Source: Candidatus Obscuribacterales bacterium (lineage in GTDB: Bacteria > Cyanobacteriota > Vampirovibrionia > Obscuribacterales > Obscuribacteraceae). From it: a stretch of 61,040 nt of DNA. Of the stretch, positions 1 through 7,097 are shown piece by piece; within the stretch, counting starts at the first letter, position 1, and every line of letters starts with the position of its first letter. A program made the translations under genes and the position numbers. The notes beneath the pieces were generated by a model. It saw only the letters and a program-made list of their open reading frames with translations, was not told the origin of the DNA and did not search any database. The DNA is taken from positions 1-61,040 of the forward strand of contig CASBPX010000098.1 of assembly GCA_949127735.1 (NCBI GenBank), in the 5' to 3' direction.

Positions 1-116
1 ACTTCTCACTGCAACCGGTGCTGGAAGGCGATCTCGATAAGTTAATAGAAGCCAGCATTCTGGCCCATCAGCAAGAGTTGATGCGCGATCAATTGCGCGA
101 TGACGAACTAAATTAG
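1..116 (+). CDS. prfA: Peptide chain release factor 1, C-terminal end (partial)
   Basis: The frame open from base 3 to the TAG at 114-116 encodes the last 37 residues of a protein containing LQPVLEGDLDKLIEA followed by a short charged tail. This matches the conserved end of bacterial release factor 1 (consensus NLDRVLDGDLDELIDAL), the factor that recognises UAA/UAG stop codons and hydrolyses peptidyl-tRNA. The 5' part lies outside the window. The next gene, 8 bases downstream, is prmC, whose product methylates the GGQ glutamine of release factors. The prfA-prmC order is a common bacterial arrangement and supports the call. Only the tail is visible, so RF2 is not formally excluded. Confidence 0.75.
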   Translation, partial: FSLQPVLEGDLDKLIEASILAHQQELMRDQLRDDELN

Positions 117-124
117 GCATCATC

Positions 125-1075
125 ATGGCAGATCAAAATGCCGATCAAAACTCTTATGCCAATGCTGATAACCCTGTGCCGACCACTTATAGCGAAGCGC
201 GACGGAATTTTAGCAAGGCTCTAATAGCCCTCGGTATTGATGAGAGCGAAGCGCGTCGTGAAGCCGAAATCGCTTTGATGCATGTGACTAAATCAGCTGC
301 CCATGAGCTTTTGCTGAAAGCTGACAGCCAGCTGCTGCCTGAACAGTCTGAGGCTATGTCCGAAATTTTAAGTCAGAGGCTTTTACGCAAGCCTTTGCAG
401 TATGCCCTGGGCGAAACTTACTTTATGGGATTTAAATTTGCCGTGGGTCCGGGCGTTTTAATTCCCCGCCCTGATACGGAAATTATGGTTGAAGCAATAC
501 TGGCTGAAATTAATCAGACACCGGGTCTGAAAGAACGTTGCAATTTGATTGAAGTCGGCGCAGGATCAGGCGCCATTGTCATCAGTCTGCTCAAACTATG
601 CCCTAATTTGATCGCTAGCGTTTTTGAAATTTCTCCTCAAGCGGCTCACTTTTGCCGCATCAATGCACTCTGCCATGGTATTTACGATCGGCTCAATATT
701 ATTGAAGAAGATTATCTGACCGGTCTGCCTAAACTGACAGGGCAATTCCAATTCGATCTATTTAGCTCCAATCCACCATATATACCTGTAGATCTGGCCC
801 GCGATCTGGCCCCAGAAATTTTGTTGCATGAACCGGCACTGGCACTGGTAGGGCAGGGATCGGACGGGCTCGGTTTCTATCGCCAGTTTGCGCAAATGTT
901 GCCGAGTCTGCCGGCCACAGCTAAGGCGGCACTGCTGGTGGAGCTTGGCCAGGGTCAGGGCCAAGAAGTGAGCGCCATTTTTGAGCAGGCCGGCTGGCAA
1001 GACCTGCGACTGCTGCCAGATCTTGCTGGCATCGATAGAGTGTTTGCCGCTCGTACTGGTGACAAAATCATTTAA
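125..1075 (+). CDS. prmC: Release factor glutamine methyltransferase PrmC (HemK)
   Basis: The 316-residue protein has the two-part PrmC layout. An N-terminal helical domain (about residues 25-110) carries the family motif PLQYALGETYFMGF. A Rossmann-type SAM methyltransferase domain follows, with the SAM-binding glycine loop EVGAGSGA near residue 142 and the catalytic SNPPYIP motif near residue 214, which binds the target glutamine amide. It N5-methylates the GGQ glutamine of release factors RF1/RF2 in the cytoplasm. It starts 8 bases after the prfA stop, so the two genes are probably cotranscribed. The first 20 residues are rich in Asn and Asp and poorly conserved in character, so the start could lie slightly downstream. 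Confidence 0.95.
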   Translation: MADQNADQNSYANADNPVPTTYSEARRNFSKALIALGIDESEARREAEIALMHVTKSAAHELLLKADSQLLPEQSEAMSEILSQRLLRKPLQYALGETYFMGFKFAVGPGVLIPRPDTEIMVEAILAEINQTPGLKERCNLIEVGAGSGAIVISLLKLCPNLIASVFEISPQAAHFCRINALCHGIYDRLNIIEEDYLTGLPKLTGQFQFDLFSSNPPYIPVDLARDLAPEILLHEPALALVGQGSDGLGFYRQFAQMLPSLPATAKAALLVELGQGQGQEVSAIFEQAGWQDLRLLPDLAGIDRVFAARTGDKII

Positions 1076-1125
1076 TTTTTGTAATATGCTAATAGTGGCA
1101 ACTGGACTCTATTTACGAGAGCACG

Positions 1126-2001
1126 ATGGAAGACGGAGTACTAAAGGCAATATCTTCCGATGGTACCTTGCGTGCCGTGATTGCCACTACCACCTATTTG
1201 GTAGAAGACGCCAGGCGCAGGCATAGCTTATCTTTCACCGCCGCAGCGGCGCTCGGCCGGGCGCTCACCGCTGGGGTGCTGCTGGCACCGATCTTGGCCA
1301 GAGAAGGGCAGGTGGCGCTCAAGTTTCAAGGCAATGGCCCACTGGGAAAAGTGATGGTCGATGCCTCTCCGCGTGGCACCGTGCGCGGTTTCGTGGAAAA
1401 TCCCAACGTCGAATTACCTTTAAATTCGCTTGGTAATTTAGACGTAGGCTCGGCAATCGGGTCAACAGGCTATCTGCACGTCACTGTCGACCCGGGTTTC
1501 GGCCAGCCGCACACATCAACAGTTGAACTTTTATCAGGCGAAGTGGGCGAAGACGTCAATCGTTTTCTCGTCAATTCTGATCAAGCCGGTTCACTTGTGG
1601 TGATTGGCACTCATTTAAGCAAAAATGGTGTGGAAGCTGCCGGCGGTCTGATAATTCAATTGCTGCCCGACCATACTGAAGAAACTATTTGCCAGATTGA
1701 AAACAACATCTCCACTTTTGGCACTTTTACATTTTTGATGAAGCGCGGCATGACCTTAGAGCAAATTTTGCAACGCATTCTGGCCGGTTTTGAGATTACT
1801 CCGCTGACCGATGTGAAGCCGCTCTCATTCGCCTGCAAATGTTCGCGCGAGAGGTTTGTGGAAGCGCTCAAAGTTTTGCCCAGCAGCGAAATAATTTCTA
1901 TGGCGGAAGAAGACGGGCAAGCGGAAGGGCGTTGCCAGTTTTGCAATGAACTCTATTTAGTGGAAAAAGAAGGGCTTCTGGATCTGGCAAAAGAAAGCTA
2001 G
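1126..2001 (+). CDS. hslO: Hsp33 redox-regulated chaperone
   Basis: The protein is 291 aa, the usual Hsp33 length. The C-terminal zinc-switch region shows the diagnostic cysteines: CKC near residue 234 and CQFC near residue 270. These four thiolates bind zinc in the reduced, inactive state; on oxidation by peroxide or hypochlorite they form disulfides, and the protein becomes an ATP-independent holdase. The N-terminal domain has the family stretch KFQGNGPLGKVMVDA and a YLHVTVD segment. The ATG at 1126 follows prmC by 50 bases with a weak purine-rich site (ACGAGAGCACG). Its stop codon lies inside the hairpin that acts as terminator for the opposing rpmB. Confidence 0.95.
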   Translation: MEDGVLKAISSDGTLRAVIATTTYLVEDARRRHSLSFTAAAALGRALTAGVLLAPILAREGQVALKFQGNGPLGKVMVDASPRGTVRGFVENPNVELPLNSLGNLDVGSAIGSTGYLHVTVDPGFGQPHTSTVELLSGEVGEDVNRFLVNSDQAGSLVVIGTHLSKNGVEAAGGLIIQLLPDHTEETICQIENNISTFGTFTFLMKRGMTLEQILQRILAGFEITPLTDVKPLSFACKCSRERFVEALKVLPSSEIISMAEEDGQAEGRCQFCNELYLVEKEGLLDLAKES

Positions 2002-2021
2002 CTCCCACACTGGAAGCTAGC
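1997..2021 (-). terminator. Rho-independent terminator of rpmB
   Basis: Inverted repeat GCTAGCT ... AGCTAGC (1997-2003 with 2015-2021), extended inward by CC/GG with one bulge. Read on the minus strand, the hairpin is followed by TTTCTTTTGCC, a U-rich tail. It lies just downstream of the rpmB stop at 2061. Read on the plus strand it is followed by A residues, so it should terminate only leftward transcription. It overlaps the last codons of hslO. Confidence 0.6.
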
Positions 2022-2060
2022 AAAAAGGCTTGAGATATCTGGATAGAAATGTACGGGAAG

Positions 2061-2264
2061 TTAAACAGCGCGCTTAACTTTGCCGGCCTTGATACAAGAT
2101 GTGCACACTTTCATGCGCTTTACGGTCTTGCCTACCAGAGCTTTAAAAGGTTGCAGATTGGGCAACCAACGTCTCTTACCGTGCGGGTTATAGTGCGAAC
2201 GCAAGAAGGTGTATTGAACACCGCTCTGTGGTCCTTTGTCACATACATCACAACGCTTAGCCAT
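2061..2264 (-). CDS. rpmB: 50S ribosomal protein L28
   Basis: The 67-residue protein starts MAKRCDVCDKGPQSG and ends VCTSCIKAGKVKRAV, the signature of bacterial L28: a zinc-type CxxC near the N terminus, the RRWLPNLQ segment in the middle and a second CxxC near the C terminus. It is a structural protein of the large ribosomal subunit. The open frame extends 30 codons upstream, but the ATG at 2264 gives the standard L28 N terminus and follows a weak GGGA site. It is transcribed away from the MglA-like GTPase and converges on hslO. The two CxxC pairs make this the zinc-binding (C+) form, which can matter in zinc-responsive ribosome remodelling. Confidence 0.95.
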   Translation of the reverse strand: MAKRCDVCDKGPQSGVQYTFLRSHYNPHGKRRWLPNLQPFKALVGKTVKRMKVCTSCIKAGKVKRAV

Positions 2265-2361
2265 AAAAATATTCCCGTTGAAATCAGTCACCAGATACAA
2301 AAGTTCGCCGCTAACTAGCTGGAGCGCAGTAAACTCAATCAGTGACACAAGCAAAGGTCGA

Positions 2362-2370
2362 ATTGTAGCA
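2362..2370 (-). promoter_or_regulatory. Possible extended -10 promoter of rpmB
   Basis: On the minus strand the string TGCTACAAT (2370-2362) matches an extended -10 element (TGn plus TACAAT). No good -35 is seen 17 bases upstream. It would start transcription near 2355 and give a leader of about 90 bases before rpmB. Sequence match only. Confidence 0.35.
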
Positions 2371-2807
2371 CCTGTACCACGGTATATATATGCTCAAGCG
2401 GCAATTGCTAAGTTTGTAATAGATCAGGATGAAAGAGAACATTCCGTTATAGATATTCCACGAGTATTCTACCTGCACCAAAAATCGTGATAGGCTAACT
2501 GTGAGAGCGCCGTATTGCAGCGTTATCAGACGGTTGACAGTGGTTGCCAAGTTGGTTCAGGGAATATTTTTCCGATGATCAACCGTCATTCGAACTACAC
2601 AGACGCTGGTTTACAAGATTGGTTTAGTTGACTGATTTAGGGTACTTTTAGAACACTAATTTAGTATTCTAGTGACTTGTAATTCGTGGTATCAATCCAG
2701 TGTTGGCCCCCAGCCGCTTGAAAACGAGCGATTGATGGGTATGAGAGAGCCAAGGGCTCGATGAGACTCAATGGAAGATCACGGCAAGGGGAAGCAGGGA
2801 ACAGGTA
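2371..2807. other. Intergenic region upstream of the MglA-like GTPase gene
   Basis: No convincing gene is seen. The region holds a 9-bp inverted repeat, GACGGTTGA at 2529-2537 and TCAACCGTC at 2579-2587, 41 bases apart. There are isolated TTGACA-like hexamers (2534-2539 and 2628-2633) without a -10 at normal spacing. The last 50 bases are purine-rich (AAGGGGAAGCAGGGAAC) and provide the ribosome-binding site for the next gene. No known riboswitch consensus was recognised. Confidence 0.3.
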
Positions 2808-3386
2808 ATGGCACTCGTAAACTACGCAGCTCGAGAGATAAACTGCAAAATCGTTTATTACGGCACCGGCCTTGGTGGCAAAACAACGAACTTGAAGTAT
2901 ATCCACAGCCAACTGGCCCCAACTACCAGAGGCGAACTTATCAGTCTTGCCACAGAAACTGAAAGAACACTTTTCTTTGACTTCTTGCCACTCGACTTAG
3001 GCAGCGTGCAAGGTTTCAAAACCCGCTTTTCTCTATATACGGTTCCTGGTCAAGTTGAATACAACGCCAGTCGTAAATTGATTTTGAACGGCGTGGACGG
3101 CATTATTTTTGTCGGCGACTCAGATGTCATGCGCGCTAAAGACAATGTGGAATCACTGCAAAACATGGTGGAGAACCTTGCGGAGTACGGGCTTACCCTC
3201 GACTCTATTCCATGGGTTTTGCAATACAACAAGCGTGACTTGGCCAACGCCATGCCCATTGAGCGTCTTGAAAAAGATATGAATATTCGCGGCGTACCGA
3301 GTTTCGAAGCGGTTGCTTCTGAGGGTCTTGGCGTTTTCGCTACACTTAAGGCCATATCTAAATTGATTCTCAATCGCCTGCAATAA
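2808..3386 (+). CDS. MglA-like Ras-type small GTPase
   Basis: This 192-aa protein is a single Ras-like GTPase domain of the MglA/SofG bacterial group. Visible motifs are the P-loop GTGLGGKTT (residues 19-27), an [16 protein letters not shown] switch region, [16 protein letters not shown] (PGQ at 80-82, where Ras has DxxG), and the guanine-specificity motif NKRD (141-144). MglA proteins bind a roadblock-fold partner (MglB) and set polarity or drive gliding and type IV pilus motility. A roadblock protein is encoded in this window at 49211-49588 but is not adjacent. The start follows a purine-rich site, and recG begins 32 bases downstream on the same strand, suggesting cotranscription. Family assignment is firm; the cellular role here is inferred. 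Confidence 0.9.
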   Translation: MALVNYAAREINCKIVYYGTGLGGKTTNLKYIHSQLAPTTRGELISLATETERTLFFDFLPLDLGSVQGFKTRFSLYTVPGQVEYNASRKLILNGVDGIIFVGDSDVMRAKDNVESLQNMVENLAEYGLTLDSIPWVLQYNKRDLANAMPIERLEKDMNIRGVPSFEAVASEGLGVFATLKAISKLILNRLQ

Positions 3387-3418
3387 AATTTTAGTGCGCA
3401 CGTAAAGCGTGAGTCTTT

Positions 3419-6103
3419 ATGGCCAACATAGTCGGAACCAGACCCACGAAAGAAGCTGAGCTCAAAGGGCTCCGTTTAGCCATTGCCGTAGAGCGCAAAG
3501 CTCACTATTCTGACTTTCAAGGCAAGCGCTCCACCTTTTCACAATTCATGCGCGCCACTGCCGACCGCCTGGTGCGCCGCTATCCTTATGACACCATCTG
3601 GATAACGGTGCGATCTTTATTTCGACAGTATCCCAATGTTGATGTAGCCACGCGAATTTCCATTGTGCGCAGGGCTGAAGAATTGATGGCACCACATTGG
3701 CACAGCTTAGAGAATCCCAATGCCGAACCTGTACCCGCAGAGCACGAACCCCAGAGCTTCTCGCGCGGACCAGGCACAGATCCGTCCGGTTCATATAAAT
3801 CTCGTGAGAGTGCGGCTGTAAAAAATAGTGCACCATCAGCGGAGAAAAATCGATCTCCGTCGTCAGGCCCGGCAACTTCTTCTTCTTCTTCTTCGGCAAA
3901 AGCTGTTAGCAATGACGTCAAATATGTCGGCAAGCCCCTGACGGAAATACCAGTGCAGTTTGTCAAAGGAGTTGGTCCTAAACTGGCTCAACTTTTAAAC
4001 AATCTCGGCATCACTACCGTCGACCTTTTGCTGCGCCACTACCCGCGGCGCCATCTCGATTTTCAAAATCGTGAGTTCATTAAAGATCTGACCGTGGGCG
4101 AAGAGGTAAGCATTTTTGGCACAATCCGTTCTGTAGGTGCTTATCAGGCCAAGCGCGGCAATATGTCTATTTTGAATGTGGTCATATCTGACGGCACCGG
4201 AAGTTTGCTGGTGACTAGATTTGTCGGCGGCAAAGGCAATAAGTTTTTGCTGGAGAGATTAAAAGGGCAATTTCCTAAAGGCTCTCAGGTGCTGGCTTCT
4301 GGTGTGGTAGAAGTGGATGACTATTCGCACAAATTTAAACTTAAAAATGCCGAGGTAGAAATTCTCAGCCTGGCGGGTGGAGATCAATTAGGCAGTGTCT
4401 ATCAAGAAGATGACAAAGCGGCTGGATTTGAAGGTATACCGCAAAGTATTCACGCTGGTCGCCTTGTGCCGGTTTACGCTTTGACTGAAGGCCTGTCTCT
4501 GCGTCATTTGCGCAGTGTCATTCATAACGCCATTTCAACTTATGGTTCAAGTATTGAAGATCTTTTGCCTGACCAGTTGAAGTCGGCCAATAATCTAATT
4601 GGCATGAGCGAAGCTTTTCAGCACATTCACTTTCCTCAAGATCCTGAGAAAAAAGACGAAGCCAGACGTCGATTGGTTTTCGATGAACTCTTTGCCATTC
4701 AGCTGCAAATGGCGCACCGCCGCTACCAGTATGAATTGCAAGAAGATGCTCTTTCAATAAAATATGTGCCTTCCGCTGATGGATTTGTAGAACAATTACG
4801 CGGCTCATTGCCATTTAAATTGACAGGCGCGCAAGAGCGCATCTTTGGCGAAATTGCGCGTGATCTAGCTTCTAATAAACCAATGCATCGTCTGGTGCAG
4901 GGCGATGTCGGTTCGGGTAAAACAATCGTTGCCCTGCTCGCTCTCATGGTGGCTATTGAAAATGGGTTTCAGGGCGCCATGATGGCACCAACTGAAATTT
5001 TAGCCGAACAGCACTACCGGCAGTTTCAGAGGCTTTGCACACCGCTTGGTTTGAAGTGCGCTATCGTGCTTGGTAAGCATGGCGTCAAAGAACGCCGGGC
5101 TGTGCGACAAGAAATACTGTCAGGTCAGGCGCATATTGCAGTTGGCACTCACGCACTACTAGAAGACGATGTCGAATTTAAAAATCTTGGCTTAATCGTG
5201 ATTGATGAACAGCATCGGTTTGGTGTTAAACAGAGAGCTCGTTTGAAAGCGAAGAGTCAAAGCCCAGAGTTACTAACAATGACAGCTACACCAATTCCGC
5301 GCACACTGGCACTGACTATGCACGGTGACCTGGATGTTTCTGAAATCGACGAGTTGCCACCAGGTCGCAAACCAATCAAAACGTTTTTGCTCAAGCCTGC
5401 CCAGAAAGCAAAAATGTTGGAGGCGGTGCACGAAGAAATTGCCAAAGGTCGCCAGGCATATATTGTCTTTCCTTTGATTGATGAATCTGAGACTCTGTCT
5501 GCAAAGGCGGCCACTGCCGAATACGAGAAGCTGCGTACCGGGGAATTCAAAGATTTGAATTTGGGACTGATGCACGGCAAACTCAAATCGCAAGAAAAAG
5601 ACGAAGTGATGGATAAATTTCGTTCGGGCGAGTTTCACATTCTAGTTTCTACAACTGTTATTGAGGTGGGCGTTGATGTGCCCAATGCTTCAATAATGGT
5701 GATTGAAAATGCTGATCGCTTTGGTCTGGCTCAGCTGCACCAGTTGCGCGGTCGCGTTGGTCGCGGCGCTGATCAATCTTATTGTTATCTGGTATCAGAA
5801 CTTAAATCGCAAGCAACGAGAGAACGGCTCGAAATACTCACCATTACTAACGATGGCTTTGTGGTGGCAGAAAAAGATCTGGAGATTCGAGGGCCTGGAG
5901 AGTTTCTTGGTTATCGTCAAAGCGGATTACCAGATTTGGTGCTGGCCGATCTAGTCAAAGACGCCAAGATTTTGGAAGAGGCTCGCCATGCGGCTATTGC
6001 TATTATGAAAGAAGATCCGCAGCTGACAACGTATCCGACTTTAAAGAAAATGGTGGAACTAAAAGCTGTGGGCGAACATTCAGAGATGATGCGCTCAGGC
6101 TAA
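3419..6103 (+). CDS. recG: ATP-dependent DNA helicase RecG
   Basis: The 894-aa protein is a RecG branch-migration helicase that regresses stalled forks and processes Holliday junctions and R-loops. The core shows the helix-hairpin segment VKGVGPKLAQLLNNLGI (near 181), an OB-fold wedge domain, Walker A QGDVGSGKT (near 494), the family-typical DEQHRFG box (near 596), TATPIPRTLA and QLRGRVGRG. It is longer than E. coli RecG (693 aa). The first 180 residues contain an ERKAHYSDFQGKRSTFSQFM region, which resembles the extra N-terminal domain of cyanobacterial RecG, then a Ser-rich linker encoded by a TCT microsatellite around 3878-3897. It follows the MglA-like gene by 32 bases. Confidence 0.96.
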   Translation: MANIVGTRPTKEAELKGLRLAIAVERKAHYSDFQGKRSTFSQFMRATADRLVRRYPYDTIWITVRSLFRQYPNVDVATRISIVRRAEELMAPHWHSLENPNAEPVPAEHEPQSFSRGPGTDPSGSYKSRESAAVKNSAPSAEKNRSPSSGPATSSSSSSAKAVSNDVKYVGKPLTEIPVQFVKGVGPKLAQLLNNLGITTVDLLLRHYPRRHLDFQNREFIKDLTVGEEVSIFGTIRSVGAYQAKRGNMSILNVVISDGTGSLLVTRFVGGKGNKFLLERLKGQFPKGSQVLASGVVEVDDYSHKFKLKNAEVEILSLAGGDQLGSVYQEDDKAAGFEGIPQSIHAGRLVPVYALTEGLSLRHLRSVIHNAISTYGSSIEDLLPDQLKSANNLIGMSEAFQHIHFPQDPEKKDEARRRLVFDELFAIQLQMAHRRYQYELQEDALSIKYVPSADGFVEQLRGSLPFKLTGAQERIFGEIARDLASNKPMHRLVQGDVGSGKTIVALLALMVAIENGFQGAMMAPTEILAEQHYRQFQRLCTPLGLKCAIVLGKHGVKERRAVRQEILSGQAHIAVGTHALLEDDVEFKNLGLIVIDEQHRFGVKQRARLKAKSQSPELLTMTATPIPRTLALTMHGDLDVSEIDELPPGRKPIKTFLLKPAQKAKMLEAVHEEIAKGRQAYIVFPLIDESETLSAKAATAEYEKLRTGEFKDLNLGLMHGKLKSQEKDEVMDKFRSGEFHILVSTTVIEVGVDVPNASIMVIENADRFGLAQLHQLRGRVGRGADQSYCYLVSELKSQATRERLEILTITNDGFVVAEKDLEIRGPGEFLGYRQSGLPDLVLADLVKDAKILEEARHAAIAIMKEDPQLTTYPTLKKMVELKAVGEHSEMMRSG

Positions 6104-6120
6104 GTTTTCTGTTTTAAAAA

Positions 6121-6873
6121 CTAAGCTGCGTGATGCAAATCATCTGGATGCACATAGTTATCCAGATCTTCGAGCTTTTGTTCTACGCTGACGTGGCGGT
6201 GATCCCAGTTGGGTACTGAGTCGATGAAGTTAGTGATTACATTCATCAATTTGTTATTCAAATTGCGATCGGTGCGAAAGACAATTGGATACCACTTTTC
6301 GCCCCAGGTGGCCTTAATCAGACCACTGCGAAAGCGGGTTAGCTTGATTTGCGAATCAACATAGAGCACTGAAGATCTGGGGCCAGATTCTTGCACTTGA
6401 ATGGCTACCATGCGATCAACTGTAATCCAAAAATTACCTTTTACTTGCAAACGCACCACGCCATTTTTTTCGTCATAGTCGGCGATTCGCGCTCGTTCAA
6501 TCTGGCCGCATGCTGCCAGGCAAAGCTCAAACGCTTCAGCTTTAGGAATGTCGAGAGTTTGTTTGCGAGTGTACCAGGTAGGCCCATGTTTGCGCAGTCG
6601 GTGTAAAAACAAGCCGTGATGCATAAATGCCGAGAGCAAAAAGCCTAAGGGAAATTGCACTGTATAGACAGCCAGACAGATGAGAAACATCATGCCTGCC
6701 ATTAGTGGCCCACTGACGCAAAACGCTAGAGTGCTGACTATAAATGAGAGCACCAGGCCAAAAGTTGCGGCCCCCATTAATGGTCGTGTATAGTCGCCAA
6801 ACTTGATGTAATCGTACGTGGGCACGAAGTGTTCAAATCGTTGTTCTGATACTTCGCCTCCGCATGCCATCAA
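6121..6873 (-). CDS. Conserved membrane protein of unknown function
   Basis: I do not recognise a family. The 250-aa protein has a short N-terminal tail and two closely spaced hydrophobic segments (about residues 33-53 and 56-84). A soluble C-terminal domain of about 160 residues follows, with alternating beta-like stretches (NGVVRLQVKGNFWITVDRMVAIQV, given in part) and a conserved-looking KATWGEKWYPIVFRTD segment. Both halves look like a membrane-anchored cytoplasmic domain. It converges on recG with 17 bases between the stops. An alternative start is Met2. The upstream gap to the TPR gene holds two hairpins that separate the transcripts. Confidence 0.7.
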   Translation of the reverse strand: MMACGGEVSEQRFEHFVPTYDYIKFGDYTRPLMGAATFGLVLSFIVSTLAFCVSGPLMAGMMFLICLAVYTVQFPLGFLLSAFMHHGLFLHRLRKHGPTWYTRKQTLDIPKAEAFELCLAACGQIERARIADYDEKNGVVRLQVKGNFWITVDRMVAIQVQESGPRSSVLYVDSQIKLTRFRSGLIKATWGEKWYPIVFRTDRNLNNKLMNVITNFIDSVPNWDHRHVSVEQKLEDLDNYVHPDDLHHAA

Positions 6874-7008
6874 ATAATTTCCTTAATAATGCGAGTGGCG
6901 GATAACACGTCGTACCAGAGTTATGCCACGGCGGACGCCGGCAATCTCGCTTGCGGCACCTTTCTTTAAGTTGAATATTCACACCGGTGTGTGGAGGCTA
7001 AGTCTCCA

Positions 7009-7042
7009 TCAGGAAAAATACCTTTAAAGGTATTTTTCCTGA
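7009..7042. repeat. 34-bp perfect palindrome, probable terminator
   Basis: Arms TCAGGAAAAATACCTTT and AAAGGTATTTTTCCTGA are exact reverse complements with no spacer, centred between 7025 and 7026. The lower part of each arm is A/T-rich, so as RNA it could act as a terminator in either direction. It lies downstream of the leftward TPR gene and upstream of the leftward membrane-protein gene. A perfect symmetric site could also bind a dimeric protein. Confidence 0.5.
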
Positions 7043-7059
7043 AGACCAAGTACGGAACG

Positions 7060-7091
7060 CCAAAGATTTACTTTCGAAAGTATTTCTTTGG
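7060..7091. repeat. Imperfect 32-bp inverted repeat 3' of the TPR gene
   Basis: CCAAAGA-ttt-ACTTTC pairs with GAAAGT-att-TCTTTGG around a central TTTCGAAA, with only a 3-base internal mismatch per arm. It starts 7 bases past the TPR stop codon and 17 bases before the 34-bp palindrome at 7009-7042. The two together probably form a double hairpin that ends the TPR transcript. Confidence 0.45.
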
Positions 7092-7097
7092 TAGCTG

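Noticed and set aside
2529..2587. GACGGTTGA/TCAACCGTC inverted repeat upstream of the MglA-like gene
   Set aside because: Nine paired bases separated by 41 bases are too weak a structure, and no promoter pair supports an operator.
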